Source: Prauserella flavalba
GTDB lineage: Bacteria; Actinomycetota; Actinomycetes; Mycobacteriales; Pseudonocardiaceae
Direction: 5' to 3'
Length of the DNA stretch: 64,000 bases
Assembly (NCBI RefSeq): GCF_003202235.1
Contig: NZ_MASU01000013.1
Span: 372,001-436,000 of the forward strand
Shown: piece by piece, positions 43,774 to 52,497 of the stretch
Layout of the letters: each line of letters opens with the position of its first letter
Position numbering within the stretch: position 1 is the stretch's first letter
Program-made: the position numbers and the translations under genes
The notes under the pieces: model-generated
What the model was told of the DNA's origin: nothing
The model's input: the letters and a program-made list of their open reading frames with translations, nothing else
The model's database searches: none

Positions 43774-44061
43774 GTGGCTGACGAACAGGAGACGGTCCGG
43801 CTCACCGCGTGGGTCCACGGAATGGTGCAGGGGGTCGGTTTTCGCTGGTGGACGAGGAGCAGGGCGCTGGAACTGGGGCTCGTCGGCAGCGCGACCAACC
43901 TGCGGGACGGCAGGGTGGAGGTCGTCGCGGAAGGCCCCAAGAACAACTGTGAGCGGCTCTTGGCGGCGCTGCGCTCGGACACCTCACCCGGTCGAGTGGA
44001 TCATGTCGCCGAGCGCTGGTCCGCTCCCCGGGGCGGCCTCCAGGGCTTCGTCGAACGCTGA
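43774..44061 (+). CDS. acyP: Acylphosphatase
   Basis: 95 residues. Hydrolyses acyl phosphates. Motifs [18 protein letters not shown] (phosphate loop with the catalytic Arg) and [17 protein letters not shown] (catalytic Asn) are complete. GTG 43774 is preceded by CACGAT and a 6-nt spacer, suggesting a leaderless transcript. acyP directly before smc is the usual actinobacterial order. Confidence 0.95.
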   Translation: MADEQETVRLTAWVHGMVQGVGFRWWTRSRALELGLVGSATNLRDGRVEVVAEGPKNNCERLLAALRSDTSPGRVDHVAERWSAPRGGLQGFVER

Positions 44062-44085
44062 CCCACCACCCCGGGTTCCCAGGTA

Positions 44086-44140
44086 GGGGAGCAAGGGAGC
44101 TTTACTCCCGTAAAACGAGAGCAAAGCTCCCTTGCTCCCC
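44086..44140. terminator. Long perfect hairpin between acyP and smc
   Basis: GGGGAGCAAGGGAGCTTT (44086-44103) pairs without mismatch with AAAGCTCCCTTGCTCCCC (44123-44140), leaving a 19-nt loop that can pair further (CTC/GAG). An 18-bp uninterrupted stem is a strong terminator candidate; smc has its own promoter downstream. Confidence 0.75.
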
Positions 44141-44242
44141 ACTGCTGAGGCAGCTGTGACGGATGGGGCTGGTGTGACGCCCTCCGGGAAGGATCACGGG
44201 CGCGCCCGGCCCCGCGTCCCACGGCCGCGACGGCGCCTTGGG

Positions 44243-44248
44243 TAGCAT
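44243..44248 (+). promoter_or_regulatory. -10 element of smc
   Basis: TAGCAT (TANNNT), about 49 bp before GTG 44297. The leader contains GGGGAAGG as ribosome site. Confidence 0.45.
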
Positions 44249-44296
44249 CGGCCGACTGAAGAGGGAGTCCAGCCGGCAGGGGAAGGTCGACAGCGC

Positions 44297-47200
44297 GTGC
44301 ACCTGAAAAGCTTGACGCTCAAAGGCTTCAAGTCCTTCGCGTCGGCGACCACTTTGCGCTTCGAGCCCGGCATCACGTGCGTCGTCGGCCCCAACGGCTC
44401 CGGCAAGTCCAACGTCCTCGACGCGCTGCGCTGGGTGATGGGCACGCAGGGTGCCAAGGATCTGCGCGGCGGCAAGATGGAGGACGTCATCTTCGCGGGC
44501 ACGGCGGGCCGCGCCCCGCTCGGCCGCGCCGAGGTGACCCTCACTATCGACAACACCGACGGCGCGCTGCCCATCGAGTACACCGAGGTCTCGATCACCC
44601 GGCGCATGTTCCGCGACGGCGCCAGCGAGTACGAGATCAACGGCAAGGGCTGCCGCCTGCTCGACGTGCAGGAGCTGCTCTCCGACTCCGGCATCGGCCG
44701 CGAGATGCACGTCATCGTCGGCCAGGGGCAGCTCGCCGAGATCCTCCAGGCCAAGCCCGAGGAGCGGCGCGCGTTCATCGAAGAGGCCGCGGGCGTCCTC
44801 AAGCACCGCAAGCGCAAGGAGAAGGCCCTCCGCAAGCTCACCGCGATGCAGGGCAACCTCGACCGGCTCAACGACCTCACCGCCGAGCTGCGCCGCCAGC
44901 TCAAACCGCTGGGCAAGCAGGCCGAGATCGCCCGCCGCGCACAGGTGGTCCAGTCCGAGCTGCGCGACGCGCGCCTGCGCCTCCACGCCGACGACCTCGT
45001 CACCCAGCGCGCCGACATCGCCAGGGAAGAGGCCGACGAGAACGCCGCCCGCGCCCGCCGCGCCGAGGTCGAGCAGGCGCTCGAGGCCGCAACCACCGAG
45101 GAGACCGAGCTGGAGAGCTCGCTCGCCGAGGACGCGCCGCGCCTGGCCGCGGCCCAGGACACCTGGTACAAGCTCTCCGCGCTGGCCGAGCGGCTGCGCG
45201 GCACCGTGCGGCTCGCCGTCGAACGCCAGCGGCACCTCTCCGCGGAGGTCGAGACCGGCGGCTCCGGACGCGACCCCGAGGAACTGCTCGCCGAGGCCGA
45301 GCGCGCCGCCGAGCGGGAACAGGAGCTGAACGAGGCCGTCGTCGAGGCCAGAGCCATCCTCTCCGACGCCGTGGAGCGCCGCGAGCACCTGGAACGTGCC
45401 GTGCAGGCCGCCGAACGCGCCCACATGGCCGCCGTGCGCGCCATCGCCGACCGCCGCGAGGGCATCGCCAAGCTCACCGGCCAGGTCGAGGCACTGCGCA
45501 GCAAGAGCGGCGCCACCGCCGAGGAGATCGAGCGCCTCACCACCGGCATCGAGGAGGCCGCCGCCCGCGCCGAGGCCGCCGCCGAGGACCTGGAGCAGGC
45601 CCGCGCCGAGGGCGGGGTCGAGGAGTCCGACGACGCCGGGCTCCAGGAACGCCACGACCGCGCCGTCGCCGCCAACGACGCAGCCAAGGCGCGCGTCGAG
45701 GAGCTCGTCAAGGCCGAGCGCGCCGCCGAGCGCGACATCGCCTCGGAGAAGGCCAGGGTCGACGCCCTGTCGATGGGCCTCAAGCGCAAGGACGGCGCGG
45801 GCGCCCTGCTCGGCGCCACCGACGAGCTGCCCGGCCTGCTCGGTTCCGTCGCCGCGCTGCTCACCGTCGACGCCGGCTACGAGGTCGCGCTGGCCGCGGC
45901 GCTCGGCCCCGTCGCCGACGCGGTCGCGGTCGCCGCGGGCGACGACGGGCTGGCCGCGCTGAAGTACCTGAAGGACAACGAGTCCGGGCGTGCGGGACTG
46001 CTCCTCGGCGGCGCCCAGGCCACTGTGGACACCACGGGCTGGCCCGCGCTGCCGTCAGGGGCACGCTGGGCGCGCGAGGTCGTCGCCTCGCCTGAGCCGC
46101 TGCGGCCCGCCGTCGAGCGCGCGCTGGAGCGCGTCGCCGTCGTCCCCGGCCTGGACGAGGCCCGCGACCTCGTCGCAGCCCACCCCGACGTCACCGCGGT
46201 GACCACCGACGGCGACGTCTTCGGCAGCCACTGGGCCGCGGGCGGTTCCGCCCGCGACGAGAGCGTCATCGAGGTGCAGGCCGCCGTCGACGAGGCACAG
46301 GACCGGCTCGCCGCAGCGGAAAGGACGTTGCAGCGCACCACCGCCGAGCTCGAAGGCGCCCGCGCCGAGCAGCAGGACCGGCGCGCCGAGGTCGGGCAGG
46401 CCAAGGAGGCGCTCAACGAGGCCAAGGTCCGGCGCGCCCGCTCCTCGGAGCGGCTCAGCAGCCTCGAACACGCCGCCCGCTCGGCGTCGTCGGAGGTCGA
46501 CCGGCTGCGCAACCAGCGCGCCAAGGTGGAGCAGAACCGCGAGGAGGTCCTCGCCAAGCTCAGCGAGTTCGAGGAACGGCTCTCGGCGGTCGCCGACCAG
46601 CCCGTCGACGAGGACCCCGACACCACCGAACGCGACGAGGCCGCCGAGTCGCTGTCCGAGGTCCGCCAGGAGGAGGTCGACGCGCGCCTGTCGCTGCGCA
46701 CCGCCGAGGAGCGGGCGCGGGGCATCGCGGGCAAGGCCGACTCGCTGCGGAGGGCAGCCGAGGCCGAGCGGCAGGCGCGGGAACGCGCCGAGAAGGCGCG
46801 CGTCGCGAGGGCCAGGGGCGCCGAGATCGCCGCGGCCGTCGTCAACGGCGGCGAGGTGGCGCTGGAGCGCATCGAGACGTCGTTGCAGCGGGCCGCCGCC
46901 GAGCGCGACGCGGCGCAAGCGCAGCGGGAGCAGCGGGAGACCGCGCTCGCGCAGGTTCGCAGCCGGGTCAGGGAGCTGACCGGCGAACTGGAGAAGCTCA
47001 CCGACGCCGTGCACCGCGACGAGGTGCTGAGGGCCGAGCAGCGGCTGCGGCTCGAACAGCTCGAAACCAAGATCACCGAGGAGTTCGGGATCGGGCTCGA
47101 CGACCTGATCGCCGAGTACGGCCCGGACGTGCCCGTGCCGCCCGGCGCGGGCGAGCTGGCCGAGTACGAGGCCGCGAAGGAGCAGGGCGAGACGGTGATG

Positions 47201-47911
47201 GCGCCGCAGCCCATTCCGTACGACCGCGACACGCAGGCCCGGCGGGCCAAGCGCGCCGAGAAGGACCTCGCGCTGCTCGGCAAGGTCAACCCGCTCGCGC
47301 TGGAGGAGTTTGCCGCGCTCGAGGAGCGTTACAAGTTCCTCTCCACGCAGCTGGAGGACCTCAAGGCGACCCGCAAGGACCTGCTCACGGTGATCAAGGA
47401 GGTGGACGACAAGATCCTCGAGGTCTTCACCTCCGCCTACCACGACGTCGCCCGCGAGTTCGAGACCGTGTTCTCCGTGCTGTTCCCCGGCGGTGACGGC
47501 CGCATGGTGCTCACGGAGCCCGACGACATGCTCACCACCGGCGTCGACGTCGAGGCGCGCCCGCCCGGCAAGAAGGTCAAGCGGCTCTCGCTGCTCTCCG
47601 GTGGGGAGAAGTCGCTGGTCGCCGTCGCGATGCTCGTGGCGATCTTCCGCGCGCGGCCCTCGCCCTTCTACGTGATGGACGAGGTCGAGGCCGCGCTGGA
47701 CGACACCAACATGCGGCGCCTCATCGGCCTGCTGGAGCAGCTGCGGGCCAGCTCGCAGCTGATCATCATCACGCACCAGAAGCCGACGATGGAGATCGCC
47801 GACGCCCTCTACGGCGTGAGCATGCAGGGCGACGGCATCACCAAGGTCATCTCGCAGCGCATGCGCGCGGAACAGATCGAGCAGGACGAACCGGCGCCGA
47901 CCCCGGCGTAA
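44297..47911 (+). CDS. smc: Chromosome segregation ATPase SMC
   Basis: 1204 residues. Head half with Walker A (GPNGSGKSNVLDALRWVMG, about 32-50); long coiled coil; hinge near residues 505-660 (GLLGSVAALLTVDAGYEVAL to DVFGSHWAAGGS); second coiled coil; C-terminal head with signature LLSGGEKSLVAVAML and Walker B YVMDEVEAALDD. Loads with ScpAB (not here) to organise chromosome arms. GTG start fits the family start HLKSLTLKGFKSFAS. Confidence 0.98.
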   Translation: MHLKSLTLKGFKSFASATTLRFEPGITCVVGPNGSGKSNVLDALRWVMGTQGAKDLRGGKMEDVIFAGTAGRAPLGRAEVTLTIDNTDGALPIEYTEVSITRRMFRDGASEYEINGKGCRLLDVQELLSDSGIGREMHVIVGQGQLAEILQAKPEERRAFIEEAAGVLKHRKRKEKALRKLTAMQGNLDRLNDLTAELRRQLKPLGKQAEIARRAQVVQSELRDARLRLHADDLVTQRADIAREEADENAARARRAEVEQALEAATTEETELESSLAEDAPRLAAAQDTWYKLSALAERLRGTVRLAVERQRHLSAEVETGGSGRDPEELLAEAERAAEREQELNEAVVEARAILSDAVERREHLERAVQAAERAHMAAVRAIADRREGIAKLTGQVEALRSKSGATAEEIERLTTGIEEAAARAEAAAEDLEQARAEGGVEESDDAGLQERHDRAVAANDAAKARVEELVKAERAAERDIASEKARVDALSMGLKRKDGAGALLGATDELPGLLGSVAALLTVDAGYEVALAAALGPVADAVAVAAGDDGLAALKYLKDNESGRAGLLLGGAQATVDTTGWPALPSGARWAREVVASPEPLRPAVERALERVAVVPGLDEARDLVAAHPDVTAVTTDGDVFGSHWAAGGSARDESVIEVQAAVDEAQDRLAAAERTLQRTTAELEGARAEQQDRRAEVGQAKEALNEAKVRRARSSERLSSLEHAARSASSEVDRLRNQRAKVEQNREEVLAKLSEFEERLSAVADQPVDEDPDTTERDEAAESLSEVRQEEVDARLSLRTAEERARGIAGKADSLRRAAEAERQARERAEKARVARARGAEIAAAVVNGGEVALERIETSLQRAAAERDAAQAQREQRETALAQVRSRVRELTGELEKLTDAVHRDEVLRAEQRLRLEQLETKITEEFGIGLDDLIAEYGPDVPVPPGAGELAEYEAAKEQGETVMAPQPIPYDRDTQARRAKRAEKDLALLGKVNPLALEEFAALEERYKFLSTQLEDLKATRKDLLTVIKEVDDKILEVFTSAYHDVAREFETVFSVLFPGGDGRMVLTEPDDMLTTGVDVEARPPGKKVKRLSLLSGGEKSLVAVAMLVAIFRARPSPFYVMDEVEAALDDTNMRRLIGLLEQLRASSQLIIITHQKPTMEIADALYGVSMQGDGITKVISQRMRAEQIEQDEPAPTPA

Positions 47912-47916
47912 CCCGC

Positions 47917-48137
47917 CGCGAGTTGTGCGTTCCCGACCGCGAGTCGTGCGTTCCGGACCGCGAGTCGTGCGCTCCGGACCGCGAGTCGTGCGTTGCAGCT
48001 CGCGAGTCGTCCGTTCCCGCGCACGCGCCCCGAACCCACACGCAACACTCACCGTCCGGAACGCAACACTCAGCGTCCTGAGTGCACGACTCGCGGTCCT
48101 GAGTGCACGACTCGCGGGCTGGAGCGGGGGACTCGCG
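47917..48137. repeat. 21-bp repeat array with inverted second half (family D, copy 2)
   Basis: Five direct units start at 47917, 47938, 47959, 47980 and 48001 (core CGCGAGTCGTGCGTTCC), followed by reverse-oriented units, some diverged to CGCAACACTC, ending at 48137. Same build and period as 3201-3445. It starts 6 bp after smc and ends 40 bp before the -10-like element of the next gene. Confidence 0.85.
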
Positions 48138-48176
48138 AATTTGGGCAAGACAGTGCCTGTGGGCTCGCCGTTCTGC

Positions 48177-48182
48177 CAAGAT
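48177..48182 (+). promoter_or_regulatory. -10-like element of the DUF3239-like gene
   Basis: CAAGAT, 6 nt, ATG 48189: the same leaderless-type spacing as rsmD and the WYL gene. Confidence 0.4.
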
Positions 48183-48188
48183 GCCCGC

Positions 48189-48962
48189 ATGACTGTGGAG
48201 GGCTGGCCCGCCGGCGACCCGCGGCGATACTTCGACGCGCCGATCGATCCCGTTCACCTGCGGGACAGCAGTCCCAACATCTACCGGCGAGCCCTCTGGA
48301 TCGCGATCGGAGTCGTGGTGGGCGGCGGGCTCGTCGCGCTCGGAGTGTGGGCGGCGGTCGACGGCCGCTGGTGGTCGATCGTCCTCGGCGTGCTGGCCGC
48401 GCTGGTGGGCGTCGGCCTCCTGGTCCGCGGCGCCACCACCAGCAGCGCGGGCAAGCCCTACCGCGGCGGCCAGCTCGCACCCGGCCTCGTCGTCGAACAG
48501 GCCGACGCGACGGTGCAGGTCCTGGTGCTCGGCGACACCTCCCGCGACCCGGCCGCCTCGCCCGCGTTCGCCTACCGCCTGGTCACGTTCCTCGCCCGCG
48601 AGGGCACCACGTTCGTACCCGGCCAGTGGCTGCCCTGCGTCCTCCACGGCTACGCGGCGCCGCCGTGGAGCGGTCGCTGGTGGAGCTTCGACGCCTCCCC
48701 GGTGGCGTGGGCGACCGGCGACGCCGAGGTGCTCGACCGCGCCGGCCGCGTGATCCCGCAGGCCGAGTGGGACCAATTGCTCGCGGGCGTCGACAAGGTG
48801 GCCCACCTGCGCCGCAAGTGGAACCGCCTCGAGCGCATCGCCTACGAGCAGGTGCACGAGTCCCTGCGCAGGCCGCCGACGCGGCTCGGCGTGCCCGTCG
48901 AGTGGCAGGCCGACGGCAGGGCCCGCTTCGTCGGCTCCGTCGCCACCGGGCTCCCCGTCTGA
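48189..48962 (+). CDS. DUF3239-like membrane protein
   Basis: 257 residues. N-terminal soluble stretch, two close membrane segments (about 34-78), then a soluble C-terminal domain (LVVEQADATVQVLVLGDTSR, WWSFDASPVAWATGD) matching the DUF3239 family of actinobacterial proteins. Function unknown. ATG chosen for the -10-like element 6 nt upstream; the longer frame upstream only reads the repeat array. Confidence 0.7.
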   Translation: MTVEGWPAGDPRRYFDAPIDPVHLRDSSPNIYRRALWIAIGVVVGGGLVALGVWAAVDGRWWSIVLGVLAALVGVGLLVRGATTSSAGKPYRGGQLAPGLVVEQADATVQVLVLGDTSRDPAASPAFAYRLVTFLAREGTTFVPGQWLPCVLHGYAAPPWSGRWWSFDASPVAWATGDAEVLDRAGRVIPQAEWDQLLAGVDKVAHLRRKWNRLERIAYEQVHESLRRPPTRLGVPVEWQADGRARFVGSVATGLPV

Positions 48963-48964
48963 AG

Positions 48965-49564
48965 CTAGACCGGCGAGCTACCGTCCCATTCGGACAGCGG
49001 CGCACAGTGCCATGTCCACTTCACGAGCCTCGGGTGATCGGGCAGCTCGGTCCTGCCGTTGGCCCACAGCAGCGTCCGCCACGGGTCCTCGCCCGAGTGC
49101 GCCCACGGGAAGAGCCGCCGCAGCGTCTCCTCGGCCAGCTCGCGCGCGGGCGTGAACGGCGCCCCGATGGCCCTGGCGACGTCGGCGGTGTGCACCAGCA
49201 GCTCGTCGCACGCCATCGCCGCGAAGCCGGAGTCGTCGGCGACGCCCCTCGGATGCCAGCCGCGCGCCTCCGGCCCGCCCTGCGTGAGCACCGCCGCGAG
49301 CAGCGACACTCCCGCCGACACCGATCGCACCAGCTGCGCGGTGGGCACGGCGGCCGACCGCACCGTGATCTCCGTCGTGGGCAGTTCGACCGCCCCTGCC
49401 GCGAAGTCGTGGGCATACCAGAACAGCGTGTTCGCCAGGTGCGCCACCACCTCGGCGCTGTTCCACGTCATGTCCGGCGCGCACGTCGTCCAGTCCGTGT
49501 CGGCGTGCGCGAGCAGGAAACCCGTGCAGTCCTCGCCGGTGCGGCGCAACGTGCTGACGTCCAT
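48965..49564 (-). CDS. Mycothiol-dependent maleylpyruvate isomerase N-terminal-domain (DinB-like) protein
   Basis: 199 residues, four-helix DinB-like metalloenzyme fold (MTWNSAEVVAHLANTLFWYAHD; ACDELLVHTADVARAIG) with His residues positioned for metal binding. Family members use mycothiol as cofactor, which suits an actinomycete. The substrate is unknown. Last of a three-gene minus-strand operon; 1 nt separates it from the symporter. Confidence 0.8.
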   Translation of the reverse strand: MDVSTLRRTGEDCTGFLLAHADTDWTTCAPDMTWNSAEVVAHLANTLFWYAHDFAAGAVELPTTEITVRSAAVPTAQLVRSVSAGVSLLAAVLTQGGPEARGWHPRGVADDSGFAAMACDELLVHTADVARAIGAPFTPARELAEETLRRLFPWAHSGEDPWRTLLWANGRTELPDHPRLVKWTWHCAPLSEWDGSSPV

Positions 49565-49565
49565 G

Positions 49566-51146
49566 TCAGGCAGCCTCCTGTGCCCGCTCCGGCGGTGCCG
49601 AGGACTCCGCCGCCCGTGGGTCCGGCGTGGAGTGCCGCAGCGACAACAGCCCGCCGACGACCAACGTGATCAGCACGCCCAGCAAGGTGTACCACGGGAA
49701 CGCGAGCGCCACGGTGGTGTCGGTCGCCTTCGAGAAGTCGATCCCCACCAGTGAGCCGGTGGCCTTGTCGAACTTGACGCCGAGGATCACGAACGCCATC
49801 ACCACGACCGTGGCCACGAACGCGATGATCGCGTCGACCTGCCGCGCCTTCTTGACGATCAGCCCGAGCAGGAACGCGCCGAGCAGCGCGCCGTAGGTGT
49901 AGCCCGTGATGGAAAGTCCCTGCACGACGATCGGGTCGCTGCTGGTGGCGAACGAGGCGAAGAACCCCGCGAACACGATCAGCAGACCAGCCCAGATCAC
50001 CGTCCACAGTCGACCCTGGCGGAGCCGGTCCCGCGCGGACAGCTCGCGGCCGATGATGCGTTCGTAGACGTCGGTGACGGTGGACGACGCGAGCGCCCCG
50101 AGCGACGAGCTGAGCGCCGCGGCCAGGATGCCCGCGATGACGAACCCGGAGAACCCGCTGGGCAGCTCGTTGACGATGTAGTTGGCGAACAGCTCGTCGT
50201 TGTTGTTCAGTCCGAGTTCCTCGACGGGGTCGGCGCCGCGGTAGAACGCCCACAGCAGCACGCCGATGAACAGGAACAGCGCGAACTGCAGGAACACGAC
50301 GACACCGCTGGCGATGATCGCCTTCTGGCTGGCGCGCAGGTCGTTGGTCGCCTGCAGGCGCTGCACGATCAGCTGGTCGGAGCCGTGCGAGGCCATCGAC
50401 AGCACGGCGCCGCCGACCACCGCGGCTACGACCGCGTACTGCCCGGTGAGCGGGTTGGCGCTGAAGTCGAGTAGCTGGAACTTGCCCGCGTCGACGGCGC
50501 CGCCGAACCAGCCGTCGGGCAGGCTGCCCGACAGCGCCCAGATGACGACGACGGCGCCGAGGACGTACCAGAGCATCTGGATCGCGTCGACCCACACGAC
50601 CGCGCGGACGCCACCGAAGAAGCTGTAGAGCACCATCGCGAGCCCGAGCACCGCGACGATCGTCCAGTAGCCGACGTCGACGCCGTACGCGGCGAGCACG
50701 ACCTTGACCGGGATCGCGGTGGCGAACAGCCGCAGCCCGTCGGCGAGCAGGCGGGTCAGCAGGAACGTCACCGACGCGGTGCCCTGAAGCCCGCCGCCGA
50801 AGCGTTTGCCGAGGAAGGCGTATGCGGTGACCAGGTTGCCCGCGACGTAGCGGGGGAGCAGCACGAACGCCACCACCACGCGTCCGCAGATGTAGCCGAT
50901 CGCCAGCGACAGGTACGTCATCCCGCCGGCCTCGGGCGTCGCGAGGTAGGCGACGGTCGGCACCGAGAGCACCGTCAGCGTGGACGTTTCTGCCGAGACC
51001 ACCGAAAGGCACGCGACCCACCACGAGATCCGGCCCTCGCCGACGAAGTAGTCGTTGCCCGACTTCTGCCTGCCGCCGATGAGGATGCCCAGCAGCGGCA
51101 TTCCGACGAGGAAGATCGCGATGATCACGAGGTCCAGTGCCCGCAT
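49566..51146 (-). CDS. Sodium:solute symporter (SSS family)
   Basis: 526 residues, about 13 membrane helices, typical SSS start (LVIIAIFLVGMPLLGILIGG) and the signature region ASHGSDQLIVQRLQATND with a downstream GILAAALSSSLGALAS motif that contributes the Na+ site. Ten bp after anmK, so its likely cargo is a cell-wall sugar such as anhydro-N-acetylmuramic acid; this is an inference from context. Confidence 0.9.
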   Translation of the reverse strand: MRALDLVIIAIFLVGMPLLGILIGGRQKSGNDYFVGEGRISWWVACLSVVSAETSTLTVLSVPTVAYLATPEAGGMTYLSLAIGYICGRVVVAFVLLPRYVAGNLVTAYAFLGKRFGGGLQGTASVTFLLTRLLADGLRLFATAIPVKVVLAAYGVDVGYWTIVAVLGLAMVLYSFFGGVRAVVWVDAIQMLWYVLGAVVVIWALSGSLPDGWFGGAVDAGKFQLLDFSANPLTGQYAVVAAVVGGAVLSMASHGSDQLIVQRLQATNDLRASQKAIIASGVVVFLQFALFLFIGVLLWAFYRGADPVEELGLNNNDELFANYIVNELPSGFSGFVIAGILAAALSSSLGALASSTVTDVYERIIGRELSARDRLRQGRLWTVIWAGLLIVFAGFFASFATSSDPIVVQGLSITGYTYGALLGAFLLGLIVKKARQVDAIIAFVATVVVMAFVILGVKFDKATGSLVGIDFSKATDTTVALAFPWYTLLGVLITLVVGGLLSLRHSTPDPRAAESSAPPERAQEAA

Positions 51147-51156
51147 CTGAAATCTC

Positions 51157-52356
51157 CTACCGTGTCTCGGCGGTCTTCGCTACCCGCAATCGGCTGGGCA
51201 CCGTTCGTAACGGCGGCGGGAGTTCGAGCGGACCGGAACCGGGGGTGATACTGCCGAGCAGCCGTGGTCCGCGCGCGCCGGTCGCGCTCGGCACGTTCGC
51301 CGGGACGCCGTGCCAGGTGAGCCAGCCGAGGAGCGCGCTGAGGTACGCCTCCTTGGCGTCCGAGGGCAGCCCGAGCTCGTCGCTGGGCACGACCGTAAGC
51401 CTCGTGGCGAGCGCGCGCAGCAGGACAGGGTTGCGGATTCCGCCGCCCGAGGCGACGACGGTGCGCACGCCGTGGCGCTCGCACTCGCACGCGATGGTGG
51501 CGGCGGTCAGCTCGGTGAGCGTCGCCAGCAGGTCCTCGCCGGTGACGGCGGGCAGACCCGCGACGGTCTCGCGCAGGTAGCCGGCGTTGAAATGCTCCTT
51601 GCCGGTCGACTTCGGCGGCTCGGCCGCGTAGTACGGGTCGGCGAGCAGGCGGTCCAGGAGGTCGGTGCGGACGTTGCCGCGCGCGGCGAGTGCTCCGTCG
51701 GTGTCGCTGTGCCGCTCGCCGCCGGTGAGCTCGCCGACGGCGGCGTCGAGCAGCGCGTTGCCGGGGCCGGTGTCGTAGGCGAGGACGTCGCCGCCGGGGT
51801 GCACGACGGTGAGGTTGGCGATGCCGCCGATGTTGAGCGCGGCGGCGGGCGCTCCGTCACTGTTCTCACCGCCCATGTCCTCGGGGAGGCCGCGCAGCCA
51901 CAGCGCATCGAGGATGCCCGCGAGGGGCGCGCCATGTCCGCCCGCCGCGACGTCGCGGACCCGGAGGTCGGCGATCACCGGAAGACCCGTGCGTTCCGCG
52001 ATCCAGGCCGGCTGTCCGAGCTGCAGGGTGCCGAGGGCGTGGCCGTTCTCGACCCAGTGGAAGACGGTCTGGCCGAGCGAGGCGATGAGGTCGGCGGGGC
52101 CGAAGCGGTCGAGCGCCGTGTGCGCCGCCTCGGCGAACGCCTGCCCGACGTGGGTGTCGAGCCTGGTCAGCTGCTCGGCGGTGCACGCGCCCGGAGGCAG
52201 CGCGGCGAGCAGCCCGTCCCGCAGCGCGGCGGGGTAGGGGAGTTCAAGCGCCCCGAGCGGCGTCAGCACCAGCCCGGTCCCGTCGGCACGCAGGTCGGCG
52301 ATCGCCACGTCGATACCGTCGATCGACGTGCCGGAGATGAGCCCTACGACGCGCAT
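51157..52356 (-). CDS. anmK: Anhydro-N-acetylmuramic acid kinase
   Basis: 399 residues. Opens and phosphorylates 1,6-anhydro-MurNAc from peptidoglycan turnover to MurNAc-6-phosphate. Starts VGLISGTSIDGIDVA (phosphate loop), with NIGGIANLTV, DTGPGNALLDA and VASGGGIRNPVLL, all as in AnmK. First gene of the operon with the symporter and MDMPI-like gene. No MurQ etherase gene is in the window. Confidence 0.95.
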   Translation of the reverse strand: MRVVGLISGTSIDGIDVAIADLRADGTGLVLTPLGALELPYPAALRDGLLAALPPGACTAEQLTRLDTHVGQAFAEAAHTALDRFGPADLIASLGQTVFHWVENGHALGTLQLGQPAWIAERTGLPVIADLRVRDVAAGGHGAPLAGILDALWLRGLPEDMGGENSDGAPAAALNIGGIANLTVVHPGGDVLAYDTGPGNALLDAAVGELTGGERHSDTDGALAARGNVRTDLLDRLLADPYYAAEPPKSTGKEHFNAGYLRETVAGLPAVTGEDLLATLTELTAATIACECERHGVRTVVASGGGIRNPVLLRALATRLTVVPSDELGLPSDAKEAYLSALLGWLTWHGVPANVPSATGARGPRLLGSITPGSGPLELPPPLRTVPSRLRVAKTAETR

Positions 52357-52485
52357 TGGAGTGGTCTAGTCCACGGTGGGATGACGGCGCAAGCCTTTCG
52401 GTGAAATCTTGGCCGAAAATATGTTGCTCGCGTGAAGATCCAACGGTTCCTTCAGGGGTGGCCGGCTCGCCCGGTCGGCGGATGC

Positions 52486-52491
52486 GAGGAT
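52486..52491 (+). promoter_or_regulatory. -10-like element of ftsY
   Basis: GAGGAT followed by 6 nt and GTG 52498, the leaderless-type arrangement. Confidence 0.4.
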
Positions 52492-52497
52492 GACAGA

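Noticed and set aside
46055-48190. 711-codon open frame antisense to smc and through the second repeat array
   Set aside because: Shadow frame; the array has a 21-bp period and therefore stays open in any frame without stops.
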